Positions 24,477-35,100 of a DNA stretch of 64,000 bases are shown in pieces. The stretch comes from Bacillus cabrialesii. GTDB taxonomy: Bacteria > Bacillota > Bacilli > Bacillales > Bacillaceae. Every line of letters begins with the position of its first letter. Within the stretch, counting starts at the first letter, position 1. The stretch spans positions 2,649,001 through 2,713,000 of the forward strand of contig NZ_CP096889.1 in assembly GCF_004124315.2 (NCBI RefSeq), given 5' to 3'. Below the pieces are notes generated by a model. That model had not been told where the DNA came from. It ran no database searches and was given only the letters and a program-made list of their open reading frames with translations. A program made the translations under genes and the position numbers.

Positions 24477-27284
24477 TTAAAACAGCTGGCCATGCACTTC
24501 TTCAGCGAATATGGCGGCTATAAATAATTTTTCATCATCACTTATTCGAAGTCCAAGCTTTTCTTCATATGGGGCTAATGTCCTCTCTGTCACATTCACC
24601 ATTTCATTCAGCTGATCATTGATTTCTTCTTCCTCTGAGAAAGCAATCGGATTCTGCTTAATCACTCTTTCAAAGGCGAACGCCGTATGCATAATGACTT
24701 TGATCAAAACCGCATTATTGAAAATGACTCCCAGCTCATCTTGAACGGTTTGCAGCCATTCTAATAACATTTCGATCAAATGGTGGGGGTTCAAGAAGAC
24801 AAGGTACTTCTTCAAGCTGTCCTCGCAAAGCTCCCTGACAATGATATTTGCTTCGTTTAATCCATTGCTCAACGGAATGCTGCCCTTTGTAATCGCCTGT
24901 TGAATCACCCTTTCCCCCTCCCCTTCAATTAACACTTCTAATGATACATGCGGCGCATTGATTTTAGGATTTTTCGTTCCGACTGTCGCAAGGATCTCAT
25001 ACTCTTTTTCGATTTCTTTTATGCTGTTTGCCAATTTAATGGATGAAACGGTTAATATGTGAATCGGGGTGTCGGAAGCCTTGTTTACAATCGTTGTCAA
25101 GATGTCTTCCAGCTTTTTGGCCGTTCCGCCGCCTGTCGTGCAGATGGAGACCAATGCCTTCTTTTTGCCGGATGCCGCTGGCTGCCGCTCCCATAACTCG
25201 ATAAAATCCTTCGTGACCGATTGATAAATCGCATGCAAATTTAAATTCAAATAGTTCACCTTTCTGACAGCATCCAGCACCATTGATGTCGTAACATTGC
25301 TGATTGTTTTGATGGCAATGCCTGTCTTTTCCTCCAGTTTGCTTTCCAGCATCGCAAGTGATCCCATGTCTACAAGCATTAAAACACCTTCACCTTCATG
25401 AACCTGCTTCATTTTTTCAGCTAAGCATTCTGTGATTTCTGAAGGTGAAACCGTAAGCGGCATATCGACTGCCGCAATTGGAGTGCTCCCTAACAGCTCT
25501 GTCGCGACCTCAACCATTGAACTCGCTGTGCTGTTTCCATGCGCAGCCACGATAATACCGACTCTTTTGTTCTCTTTTAACGATTTGATGGAATGAATCA
25601 GCATCGTTAAGTAGATGACTTCTATTTCCGGGATGGCTACTTTAAAATGTTCCTGAATTTTATCTTTAAAAATCATCGCCACCCGATATTCTTTCACATG
25701 AGTATCACGAATTTCGTCAGTCTCCTGTGTATTTAAAACATCAATTTGCTTTCCGCGCTTTAAAAACGCGTCAATATGCATACTCAAGAAATAAATAAAT
25801 TTACGGTCAAATGTGCAATCCAGCTCATGTTCAGCTATTTCTTTTAACTGTTTTGTCATTTGAATCACGTCGTCTTCAACGAATGTCAGCAGGCTGTCCT
25901 TTTGAAACGCCCGGTGATGAAAAAAACTTCTGACATGCAAATGGATATCAGTCAAGATGTATTGATTAATATCCTTTTTGGCTAATCCTTCTTTTTTGAG
26001 GGTTTTCACTTTTTCCTCGATCAAATGATACAAGTTAAATGAAAGGTCTTCGTCAATTTTTGTCGTTTCATCTTCTACAATCGGAGAAATGATCGTTGTA
26101 ATATTGACATATTCAGATATGGCTTTGCTTCTTTGCATGTTTTTGCTGCTGGACATCCATTCTTGCTTGATTTCATCCGGCAGATCCCGAACAGTCAATT
26201 CAATAACCTCATCTCGGTCGAGGTTATGTAAAAACCCGTGTGCGCAAACTAACTGGACATTTGATTTCAGCTGTCCCACATTCCCAAATTTTGCAGAATG
26301 AATAAGCGCATTATAGACATCTATATGCACACTCAGGTTTTTCTTAATCCGTTCTGCTTCTTTCCCTAATAAAAATGTCGTCAGATCCAGTCTTTCTTTA
26401 AGCGATCGCTCTTCAAGCGAAGGAATATGAATCGTCATCGGAATTCTTCGCAAAAATGTTTTTAATAGTGCAGAGTTTGGATTTTCTGTAGTGGCGCAAA
26501 GAAACAATACGTTCGATGTGCGCTTATGTTCAGATTCTCCAAGCCGGTTATAAGAACCGCTGTCAATAAAATAAAACAGCATTTCTTGCCCCTCTGGAGG
26601 AAGGCGGTGGATTTCATCCATAAATAGAATGCCCCCATTGGCCTGTTCGACTAAACCAGCCTTATCCTCTGCGGCACCTGTAAATGAACCTTTTTTGTGT
26701 CCAAATAATTGAGAAAGCAATAGCTGAGGATTGTTGTAGTAATCTGCGCAGTTAAATGTAATAAACGGTGCACCCGCCTTCAAAATGTCAGAGTAAATGG
26801 CGTATTGATAAATCCGGTTCGCAAAAAGGGATTTACCCGAACCCGTCGGCCCTAAAAGGAGCATATGCAGACCATTCGGCGGATAAAAAACAGCTGCTTT
26901 TGCCTGGGAAATCGCTTTCTTCAAACTGCCTTTTGCTCCAATCATAAGCTCTAGAGGATTCGTGGAAATAGATTGATGATTCGGTTTTGAATTCCCCGAA
27001 AACAGCTCCAGGTCTTTCACTTCCATCATCTCTGTATCCCATTTCCTGCTGCATAATCTTTCCGCTATTTCGACTGGGATATATCGTACAGGAAACGTTT
27101 TAATTTTTATGACCCTTTTGGACCGGACAAGATTATTCAATTCAAAACTGACATTGGACCGCTCCATTTTCAGTTGCTCAGCAATTTCCTTTGCTGAATT
27201 TCCCTGTACTTTTAAAAGATGATCTAAGCTGGCGTCATGAAAATTATGCACGAGCTGATGGTATATTTTATCTATTCTTTTCAC
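24477..27284 (-). CDS. levR: Sigma-54-dependent activator of the levanase operon LevR
   Basis: This 935-residue regulator has an N-terminal helix-turn-helix (NSAKEIAEQLKMERSNVSFE) and a AAA+ domain with Walker A GPTGSGKSLFANR, the sigma-54 contact loop GSFTGA and Walker B GGILFMDE. PRD1, an IIA-like domain (VGIIVAAHGNSTASS), an IIB-like domain (STTGGGTAKK region) and PRD2 follow. It is controlled by HPr and LevE phosphorylation. GTG at 27284 is chosen because AAAGG lies 9 bases before it; the upstream ATG abuts the ribosome site. Confidence 0.93.
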   Translation of the reverse strand: MKRIDKIYHQLVHNFHDASLDHLLKVQGNSAKEIAEQLKMERSNVSFELNNLVRSKRVIKIKTFPVRYIPVEIAERLCSRKWDTEMMEVKDLELFSGNSKPNHQSISTNPLELMIGAKGSLKKAISQAKAAVFYPPNGLHMLLLGPTGSGKSLFANRIYQYAIYSDILKAGAPFITFNCADYYNNPQLLLSQLFGHKKGSFTGAAEDKAGLVEQANGGILFMDEIHRLPPEGQEMLFYFIDSGSYNRLGESEHKRTSNVLFLCATTENPNSALLKTFLRRIPMTIHIPSLEERSLKERLDLTTFLLGKEAERIKKNLSVHIDVYNALIHSAKFGNVGQLKSNVQLVCAHGFLHNLDRDEVIELTVRDLPDEIKQEWMSSSKNMQRSKAISEYVNITTIISPIVEDETTKIDEDLSFNLYHLIEEKVKTLKKEGLAKKDINQYILTDIHLHVRSFFHHRAFQKDSLLTFVEDDVIQMTKQLKEIAEHELDCTFDRKFIYFLSMHIDAFLKRGKQIDVLNTQETDEIRDTHVKEYRVAMIFKDKIQEHFKVAIPEIEVIYLTMLIHSIKSLKENKRVGIIVAAHGNSTASSMVEVATELLGSTPIAAVDMPLTVSPSEITECLAEKMKQVHEGEGVLMLVDMGSLAMLESKLEEKTGIAIKTISNVTTSMVLDAVRKVNYLNLNLHAIYQSVTKDFIELWERQPAASGKKKALVSICTTGGGTAKKLEDILTTIVNKASDTPIHILTVSSIKLANSIKEIEKEYEILATVGTKNPKINAPHVSLEVLIEGEGERVIQQAITKGSIPLSNGLNEANIIVRELCEDSLKKYLVFLNPHHLIEMLLEWLQTVQDELGVIFNNAVLIKVIMHTAFAFERVIKQNPIAFSEEEEINDQLNEMVNVTERTLAPYEEKLGLRISDDEKLFIAAIFAEEVHGQLF

Positions 27285-27647
27285 GTCTATCATCCTTTGT
27301 CCTTATTAGATAAGCCCTTAACAAGAATATTCCGAAATTTCACGGCAGACAGCCTTGGTTTTATCCATTGATACACTTCCAAAAAGGTCTCTATAGCAGA
27401 TTGACAACGTCACCATTTATGCTTTTATATTTATCGCATCGAATCATTTACATCCCATATTAGTATTTTAGATTCTCAGTTCTTAGGGCTGGTCCCCTTC
27501 CAAAGTAATAATCAGTAAACAGTTTATCATTCTTAAGGAATGTAATGATGGCAAAATCATGAATGACAAAAAATGAATCTTATAGATCAGGACAATTTTC
27601 CTAAAATGTGTTCCCGTTCGACATAGCATCAATTAAAAACAAAGAAA
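27285..27647. other. Upstream region of levR
   Basis: No gene is visible in this A/T-rich stretch, which should contain the levR promoter. I could not settle on hexamers. Confidence 0.35.
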
Positions 27648-27676
27648 TGGCGGCACTCTATGTGTCCGCCACAGTG
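27648..27676 (-). terminator. Terminator-like hairpin after the decayed gene
   Basis: On the minus strand GTGGCGG and CCGCCAT pair across a loop and are followed by TTTCTTTGTTTTT. Confidence 0.5.
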
Positions 27677-27681
27677 ACTCA

Positions 27682-28056
27682 TTATAAAAAATCAGGATGC
27701 AGCATCTGGTCGATTTTTTTATTTCCATTATGATGTAACACTTCTTCATCTTTACCAAAACATCTGGAAGTCAATGAATCTGTAAATATAAAAACGATGA
27801 TTTCTTGCGGCCATCTTGCCCAAGATTGAAAAATCTCCGATATGATCGATTTGATCCCCCCTGCTGATCTCAATCAAAGCGGGCGTATGATCATACAAAT
27901 CGTTATCTTTTAGAAAAGCCCTATACTCTTTATAAGCGTGAGCAAACTCATCATCCATCATATCGTCCCGATCACATTCTCCCTCCCACTCATGATAACA
28001 ACCGTTTGGCCGTCTAGGTTCAATAGAACTGGAAATAAAAATAGGGTGCGAGTAGC
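27682..28056 (-). pseudogene. Frameshifted gene remnant between levR and aapA
   Basis: An open frame without start codon runs from VYRYSHPIFISSSIEPRRPN through MMDDEFAHAYKEYRAFLKDN and DHIGDFSILGKMAAR. Near 27800 the frame shifts and continues IIVFIFTDSLTSRCFGKDEE to the stop at 27682, followed by a terminator. The composition is protein-like in both pieces. I do not recognise the family. The missing start and internal shift make it a pseudogene. Confidence 0.55.
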
Positions 28057-28157
28057 GATAAACTTAAAAATACTTTTTATATTTAAAATTTAAACAATCT
28101 ATTCTTTTAAATGTTATAATATTCGATAAAAACTTTAATTCTTGGAGGAAAAGTAAA

Positions 28158-29546
28158 TTGACAGGCAATTCTACTAAAGACAATTTTGGACAACAGCAAA
28201 AATTGTCTAGAGGCCTTAAAAACAGGCATATACAATTAATGGCGATTGGAGGTGCAATCGGAACAGGCCTATTCTTAGGTTCAGGAAAATCCATCCACTT
28301 TGCGGGACCATCCATTTTATTTGCTTACTTGATCACTGGAGTCTTTTGCTTTTTCATTATGCGTTCGCTCGGAGAACTGCTCTTATCAAATACGGGATAT
28401 CACTCTTTTGTTGATTTTGTAAGGGACTATTTAGGCAACATGGCAGCGTTTATCACTGGCTGGACCTATTGGTTCTGCTGGATTTCTCTCGCGATGGCTG
28501 ATTTAACGGCGGTCGGAATTTATACGCAATATTGGCTTCCCGATGTGCCTCAATGGCTTCCGGGTCTTCTTGTGCTTATCATCCTGCTGATCATGAATCT
28601 TGCCACCGTTAAACTTTTCGGAGAATTGGAATTCTGGTTTGCATTGATCAAAGTCATTGCCATACTGGCTCTTATCGTAACTGGTATTATCTTGATTGCG
28701 AAAGGTTTTTCTGCAGCTTCCGGCTCAGCCAGCCTCACAAATCTTTGGAGCCACGGCGGCATGTTTCCAAATGGATCGCATGGATTTATCCTTTCATTTC
28801 AAATGGTGGTCTTCGCTTTTGTGGGAATTGAACTTGTTGGACTGACAGCAGGTGAAACAGAAAATCCCCAAAAAGTGATTCCTAAAGCCATCAATCAAAT
28901 CCCTGCCCGGATTTTACTTTTTTATGTCGGCGCACTTTTTGTCATTATGTGCATCTATCCTTGGAATGTTTTGAATCCAAATGAAAGCCCATTTGTTCAA
29001 GTGTTCTCTGCTATAGGCATCGTTGCCGCTGCCAGCATGATCAATTTTGTTGTATTAACATCAGCGGCATCAGCAGCCAACAGCGCTTTATTCAGCACAA
29101 GCCGCATGGTCTATTCTCTCGCAAAGGATCATCACGCACCTGGATTGCTAAACAAATTGACTTCATCTAAAGTGCCAAGCAATGCGCTGTTCTTTTCAGC
29201 CATCGCCATTCTGATTGGCGTTAGCCTGAATTATATAATGCCGGAGCAAGTCTTTACACTGATTACTAGTGTCTCAACTATATGCTTCATCTTTATTTGG
29301 GGCATTACCGTGATTTGCCATTTGAAATATCGAAAAACAAGACCGCAAGCAGCGAAGGAAATCAAATTTAAAATGCCTTTTTATCCATTATCCAACTACT
29401 TAACACTCGCATTTCTCGCCTTCATTCTTGTCGTATTGGCACTGGCGAATGATACACGTGTTGCTTTGTTTGTCACTCCGGTCTGGTTTATTTTATTGAT
29501 TATTATGTATAAGGTAAACACTTTCAAAGGACATAAGATGAAATAA
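28158..29546 (+). CDS. aapA: D-serine/D-alanine/glycine transporter AapA
   Basis: The 462-residue permease of the APC superfamily opens with the family signature RHIQLMAIGGAIGTGLFLGS and has about twelve membrane segments; FVGIELVGLTAGETENP is the conserved mid motif. It imports small neutral amino acids such as D-serine, D-alanine and glycine with protons. The start is TTG behind TTGGAGGAAAAG. It is a single-gene unit with its own terminator. Confidence 0.88.
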   Translation: MTGNSTKDNFGQQQKLSRGLKNRHIQLMAIGGAIGTGLFLGSGKSIHFAGPSILFAYLITGVFCFFIMRSLGELLLSNTGYHSFVDFVRDYLGNMAAFITGWTYWFCWISLAMADLTAVGIYTQYWLPDVPQWLPGLLVLIILLIMNLATVKLFGELEFWFALIKVIAILALIVTGIILIAKGFSAASGSASLTNLWSHGGMFPNGSHGFILSFQMVVFAFVGIELVGLTAGETENPQKVIPKAINQIPARILLFYVGALFVIMCIYPWNVLNPNESPFVQVFSAIGIVAAASMINFVVLTSAASAANSALFSTSRMVYSLAKDHHAPGLLNKLTSSKVPSNALFFSAIAILIGVSLNYIMPEQVFTLITSVSTICFIFIWGITVICHLKYRKTRPQAAKEIKFKMPFYPLSNYLTLAFLAFILVVLALANDTRVALFVTPVWFILLIIMYKVNTFKGHKMK

Positions 29547-29549
29547 CAA

Positions 29550-29582
29550 AAAGACAAGGGATACACACTCCCTTGTCTTTTT
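29550..29582. terminator. Terminator between aapA and yrhP
   Basis: AAAGACAAGGG and CCCTTGTCTTTTT pair across a short loop and end in T residues. Confidence 0.75.
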
Positions 29583-29628
29583 ATGTGCGCCAGACACTGA
29601 ATCAAATAATACTGCCGTGTTGCGAGTG

Positions 29629-30261
29629 TTAGCTCAAACCCGTTTTGATGCCAAAACCAACTAATATGATTCCGGTTACTTTTTGAAAAGCATTCTGGAA
29701 CTTCGAATTTTTCATCCACTTTTTCGCGAAATCAATCATATAAACGAGAAAGAGGAACCACAACACCGCTAATAAAGTTAAGATGGAAGCTAAAATAATG
29801 AGCTGCTGGTTTATATTTCCGTTCAGATTGATAAATTGGGGCATGATTGTAACATAAACCAAAACCGTTTTAGGATTGAGAATGTTACTAAGTGATCCTT
29901 GCATAAAGGAAGTTTTATAATAACGTTTCGGAGAAGGTGCCGTGGTTGCTGCTTGGGATTGCATGTCATCTATAGAAAACATGCTTTTGGCAAAAAAACT
30001 TTTGATTCCTAAATAAATCAAATATGCGGCTCCCAAATATTTGATCGTTGTGAAAAGAAACACCGATTTTGCAATAACCACTGATAAACCTAAAATGGCA
30101 ATTACCGTCCAAAAGGAAAGTCCTGTTGCCAAGCCGAGAATATTATAACGGCCAGCCTTCGCGCCATATCTAAGGGTATTTTTCATAACAAGCATCGTAT
30201 CTGCACCCGGAATAATGACCATCATGGCAGCGATCGGTATGTATGCGAGTAAGCTGTGCAT
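29629..30261 (-). CDS. yrhP: LysE/RhtB-family amino-acid exporter YrhP
   Basis: The 210-residue membrane protein has the LysE pattern: VIIPGADTMLVMKNTLRYGAK near the N terminus and about six membrane segments. It should export amino acids or related metabolites. The ATG at 30261 is chosen because AAAGGGGGAG precedes it; the longer N-terminal form has none. It is divergent from yrhO, the likely regulator. Confidence 0.85.
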   Translation of the reverse strand: MHSLLAYIPIAAMMVIIPGADTMLVMKNTLRYGAKAGRYNILGLATGLSFWTVIAILGLSVVIAKSVFLFTTIKYLGAAYLIYLGIKSFFAKSMFSIDDMQSQAATTAPSPKRYYKTSFMQGSLSNILNPKTVLVYVTIMPQFINLNGNINQQLIILASILTLLAVLWFLFLVYMIDFAKKWMKNSKFQNAFQKVTGIILVGFGIKTGLS

Positions 30262-30288
30262 TTCTTCTCCCCCTTTAAAAAATCCCCA

Positions 30289-30300
30289 CACTATATAGTG
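30289..30300. promoter_or_regulatory. Palindrome in the yrhP-yrhO divergent region
   Basis: CACTATATAGTG is a perfect 12-base palindrome 28 bases before the yrhP start. It is a candidate operator for the TrmB-like YrhO. Confidence 0.35.
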
Positions 30301-30412
30301 ACTACAAAAGTAACTACTCATAAAATTGTATCAATGCGTTTGGAATAAATCAATATGGTTTGTTAAAATAGCGATTACAAAGGCAGAAACTGCTTTTTAT
30401 ATTGGAGGATGT

Positions 30413-31240
30413 ATGAAGGAAAACATGTTGGACATTTTAAAAAACCTTAATTTTACCGAATATGAATCGAAAGCTTATTTGGCTTTATTGCAAGAATCGC
30501 CTTTAACGGGCTATGCCGTCGCCAAAAAATCCGGAGTGCCCCGCTCTAAAATTTATGAAGTATTGGAAAGCCTTGTCCTAAGAGGAGATGTTTTTGTAAG
30601 TCATGGCAATACGCCTCAGTATGTCCCTGTCCCCGCAAAAGAACTGATAAAAAACCGTCGGCTTAAAGCGGAAGAGCATTTTGATCAGGCTGAGAAATAC
30701 TTTGAAAAATTCGAACAGACCGCAAATGACCGGGAAAATATCTGGAATATCACCGGGCGCAGTGAAATTCTCGAAAAGGTGAAGGCTTGTATCTTATCCG
30801 CCAAAAAAAGAATCCTCTTAGAAATATGGAAAGAGGATTTTGAAGAAATAGAATCAGAGCTTAGACAGGCTGCAAAGCAAGGTGTAATTGTCACCATTAT
30901 CGCATATGGAGACATCACATCTGATTTTGCTACTGTTTACCTTCATGATATGAGCAGTGAAATTACAGAAGAGTATGACGGGCGGTGGCTTGTCTATAGC
31001 GGAGATGATTCAGAAGTTGTAGCAGGTATCGTTTCTCTTGGCAACGACAGCCGCGCTGCATGGACGATGCATGTAGGTTTAGTCATGCCTATTACTGAAG
31101 TCATCATTCATGATCTGTACCTCATGGAAATCCTGAAAAAGCATAGAGAGCTTTTAGAAGGAAGCTTTGGGGAAAATCTCATCCAGTTGCGCCGCAAATT
31201 TTCTATCCATTCCGATTTCAAAAAACATTATCTGGAATAA
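30413..31240 (+). CDS. yrhO: TrmB-family transcriptional regulator YrhO
   Basis: The 275-residue regulator has an N-terminal winged helix (LNFTEYESKAYLALLQESP, GVPRSKIYEVLESL), a coiled-coil linker around residues 85-105, and a C-terminal phospholipase-D-like/TrmB effector domain. The ATG at 30413 follows TTGGAGG at proper spacing. It is divergent from yrhP and probably controls it. Confidence 0.82.
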   Translation: MKENMLDILKNLNFTEYESKAYLALLQESPLTGYAVAKKSGVPRSKIYEVLESLVLRGDVFVSHGNTPQYVPVPAKELIKNRRLKAEEHFDQAEKYFEKFEQTANDRENIWNITGRSEILEKVKACILSAKKRILLEIWKEDFEEIESELRQAAKQGVIVTIIAYGDITSDFATVYLHDMSSEITEEYDGRWLVYSGDDSEVVAGIVSLGNDSRAAWTMHVGLVMPITEVIIHDLYLMEILKKHRELLEGSFGENLIQLRRKFSIHSDFKKHYLE

Positions 31241-31572
31241 GGCAAATTGTATATCTGGAATCAATCTTCAACAAAAAGCTTGCCCATTTTTTGGCAAGCT
31301 TTTTTTGTTACGCACCATTTTCTTTACCGATTGGCCAGTCTAGCCCGCCGCTGTGAGGTCATTCAAAGCCTGTTTCCTTTTATAAAACCCTTTTTTGTGA
31401 AAAATGCTTCTATTATATTTTCAAGCAGAATCATGATGAAATGTCCAGCATCCTTTTGGGTCAGCTGTTAAGTATGAAGCAATTGAATTTGGTAACCGGA
31501 GATTTCCTTTTTTACTGTAAGTTTATCTAGAAATTCTATTAGGGTAATGAATGATTGAATGGAGGGAGAATA
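31241..31572. other. Intergenic region yrhO-yrhK with terminator at 31272-31310
   Basis: AAAAAGCTTGCC and GGCAAGCTTTTTTT form a strong terminator for yrhO. The remaining stretch up to the yrhK ribosome site has no gene I can support. Confidence 0.7.
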
Positions 31573-31863
31573 ATGGCACCTAAAGAAGAAAATGATATCA
31601 AAAAAGAACTGAAACGATACGAGCAATTTTTCAAAAAACGATATAAGATTCTTTATACAGTAAATGACTTTATCATTGGTGCCTTGTTTCTTGTTGGGAG
31701 CTTTTTCTTTTTTTATGACCAGTTCAAGTCAGCAGGGATATGGCTGTTTGCGATTGGAAGCTTGCTGCTGTTAATCAGGCCCACGATCCGGCTGATTCAT
31801 GACTTTCATTACCGAAAATATGTGGAACGCCAATTTAAACATCAATCTTCAACAGATGGCTGA
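31573..31863 (+). CDS. yrhK: Small membrane protein YrhK
   Basis: The 96-residue protein has a charged N-terminal part (KEENDIKKELKRYEQFFKKR), two hydrophobic helices (FIIGALFLVGSFFFFYD and GIWLFAIGSLLLLIRPTIR) and a basic tail, matching the YrhK domain. Its function is unknown. The ATG at 31573 is chosen because GGAGGGAG precedes it. It converges on cypB. Confidence 0.82.
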   Translation: MAPKEENDIKKELKRYEQFFKKRYKILYTVNDFIIGALFLVGSFFFFYDQFKSAGIWLFAIGSLLLLIRPTIRLIHDFHYRKYVERQFKHQSSTDG

Positions 31864-31995
31864 TCTTAAGGAATAGGCGAGACAAAATACAAAAAACTGC
31901 TGTTCAAAATGACAAAAACAAGACTTTTAGACTATTAATTTTTAGAAATAAGGTGAAAAACCTAAACTTTTGTCCCTATATGTCGATATTAACAA

Positions 31996-32056
31996 TAAGG
32001 CCGGCGCGATACTCCCTATAACATCCTTTTCAGTAGATTTCATTATCGTGCCGGTT
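31996..32056 (+). other. Imperfect hairpin downstream of yrhK
   Basis: AAGGCCGGCGCGATA and TATCGTGCCGGTTTT pair across a loop of about 30 bases and end in T residues. It precedes the cleaner terminator shared with cypB. Confidence 0.45.
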
Positions 32057-32066
32057 TTCTCACATG

Positions 32067-32104
32067 CAAAGCAATCCCGCCAATCTGATTGGCGGGATTT
32101 TATT
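32067..32104. terminator. Bidirectional terminator between yrhK and cypB
   Basis: AATCCCGCCAAT and GATTGGCGGGATT form a perfect stem with T-rich flanks on both strands. Confidence 0.8.
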
Positions 32105-32106
32105 TT

Positions 32107-35100
32107 TTACATTCCTGTCCAAACGTCTTTCACATAACGTTTTTGGTCTTGCAGCTTCCGCAGCCATTCAGTTGATTCTTCCTGACTTGCTCCTTTTTCA
32201 GCTTCATATGCCAGTCGCAAAGTATTTTCCACATCAGGAGCCATTTGCGAGCCATCACCGCAGACGTAAATGTGAGCCCCTTTTTCAATGAGCGATATTA
32301 ATTTGTGCGTATCTTGTTTGAGCAAGTGCTGAACATATTCTTTTGCTTTGTTTTCGATGCGTGAGTAGCATCGGCGGATTGTAACCAAGCCATTCCGTTC
32401 CGCTTGATCCAGCTCTTCTCTGTAAAGATCATCATGATCGGGGCGCCGGCACCCGAAGTATAAAAGAGCTTCACCAAGCGTGTTTCCTTCCTTCTTCAAA
32501 ACAGATCTTGCCTGAATAAAACCCCTGAATGGCGCAATACCTGTACCCGGCCCGACCATAATGATAGGCGTTTGAGGGTCATCCGGCATCTGGAATCCGG
32601 ATTGCGGCGTACGGATGAAGCAGGCTGCGGCATCATCTGTACTTAGCCCCGCCAAATAATTAGAAGCGACTCCCAGATATTCGCCGCGTCCGCTCCAAGC
32701 TGCGGCTTTGACAACTCCGACCGTCATGCTCACGATATTGGCATGGACTTTCGGGGAGCTTGAAATGGAATAATATCTTGGTTTTAGTGATGGCAATAGC
32801 TCTAAAAACCGCTCAAACGGCATTTCGCAGGCAGGGTAATCCTCTAAAAGATCAAGCATGGTGAGACGTTTTGCCAGTACCTGCTCTTTGTAAATGCCAT
32901 CATCAGACACGAGCTGCTCCAGCTCTTTTTTATGAGGCGGACAGACTGTATAAGAAGCCAGCTCCCGAAGCTGAAGCCTTGAAGCCGGTTCTTGCAGCTC
33001 CACATAAGACGCCAACAAATCCTCCACTTTGATCGGCCGATCCATCGGAAGATGAGCCATATGAGGGCTTCCGCTCATTTTTATCACATGAGTGGCCTGC
33101 AAATCGAATCGGCTGAGGACTCGCTGAACAAGCTTCTGGCTGTTTTTTGGCAGTATGCCGATATGATCGCCTTCTATATATGTTTTGCCGTCAGGAAGCT
33201 GCAATTCAATATGGCGGGTGGAACGCGGACTGTCAGCCGCCTGGAGCTCCCGGTTTTCTAAAACATTCCCTTCAAACGCGCCATAGGCTTTGGCAAGCGG
33301 CGTTTCCGTCGCTTCGCTGAGAAAAGTAATAGATAATGAAGGCCTGTCTTCTTTCTGAGATACTTCGTTTATATCAAATGCCTCCATCGTTTCCTTCCAA
33401 AAGCGGTTTTCCCACGATTCGCGATGGCTTTCAAAGTCATCGGCGGCATCGCCTTCCCCAAGCGTTGTTAAGCGGGATGCCCCCTTTGCTTTCATCATGT
33501 CATCTATGAGACGGGGAATACGCTGATACGTGCTGGCCCAGCTCCGGTTTCCGCAGCCGAATACCGCATAGGAAACTCCTTTCAAACGGTCTTCCTCAAG
33601 CTCATCCAGCCACTCTACAAAGCCGGCTGCATTATCAGGCGGCGCCCCATTATAAGAAGCCGTAACGATGACGACTGCGCCTTGTTCAGGAAGCTTGTCA
33701 ATATAATCATCAAGCGGGGCTGTTGTAGCTGTGAAGCCCATCTGGCGGCCGTAAGCAGCCAGTTCACCGGCTATTCCTTCCGCTGTCCCGAGGTTTGAAC
33801 CGTAAAGAACGAGTAAAGGTGTGCCGTGTTTAGGTTTTGTTTCTCTTGGCTTTATTTCTGTTTTGATATCAGCCTGTTCTTTTCTCTGTACATTGAATGC
33901 TGCTGTTTTCCGCGGTTTCACAGTAATTTTAAATTCATCCGGCTTGATCGTTAATGCTTCTTTGATTTTCAGTTCGTATCCAGTATGGTTCATCAAATCA
34001 AAATGCTTTAATACAAGACCGAGAACCATCGTCGCTTCTTGGAGGGCAAACTGCATGCCGATACAAGCGCGCTGCCCGTTTCCAAACGGCTTATACGCAT
34101 GGTGAGGAATACGCGAAGGGTCTTCAAACCGTTCCGGACGAAAATCTTCCGCATCCTCACCCCATGCGTTTTGATCACGGTGCAGCTTCGGAATCAAAAC
34201 GGTGACAGGCTGTCCTTTGCTGATCGGATATTCCCCGCCTAGAACAGTATCTTCCTTAGCGTAGAGAGAAAAGGCCGGTGCTGTTGGATACAGCCTGATT
34301 GTTTCATTCAAAACCATCCGAATATATTTCAGCTGCTGGATTTGTTTATATTCCGGCGTTTCATCCGTTAACACGCGATCCGCTTCCTCTTGAGCTTTTT
34401 TCAGTTTTTCCGGATGTGTAAGCAGACAGTAGATCGCAAATGAAAGCAAACCGCTTGTTGTCTCATGCCCTGCAATTAAAAACGTGATGATTTGATATCT
34501 GATGTTTTCATCATCCAGCGTTTCACCCGTTACTGGATCTTTGGCATAAAGCATGAGTGATAAAAGATCCTTAATGTTTTCATCCGGATTCGCTTTTCGC
34601 TCCGCTATCATTCTATCGACAAGGGCGTTCATGGCTTCTATATCCTTTTGGAACTGCAGCTTCGTTTTCACCATCATCTTATCTTGCAGGCCCAATCTTT
34701 TCGATTGATTCATCGCCTCTTTTAAGGCACGGAGCATGCTTGTGATAAACGGATGCTGTGAATCACGGTAAAAACTGTTGAATCGATAGTTAAACCCGCA
34801 TAGCCCGATCGTATCAAGCGTCAGGCGGGTCATGTCGTCCGCTACATCAATTTCTTCATTAGGATTAAGCCGGCTCCATTTTTGAATCAGCTGGGTTGCA
34901 ATATCCAGCATCATAGAATGATAGCCTTTCATCGCTTTTTGACTGAAGCTCGGCAGCAAAATGCGGTGGGCTTTTTGCCAGTTCGGTTCGTGGGTCCAGC
35001 TTGTAAATAAGCCGTCTCCGCCAAACTCGCGCACCTTTAGCAGGCCTTTGCCAAGGTTTTTGTCAAAGCGGCTTTCATCACACACCTCAGCCACAAGATT

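Noticed and set aside
31247..31471. Possible small gene after yrhO
   Set aside because: It starts inside the yrhO terminator, has no ribosome site and no coherent domain.
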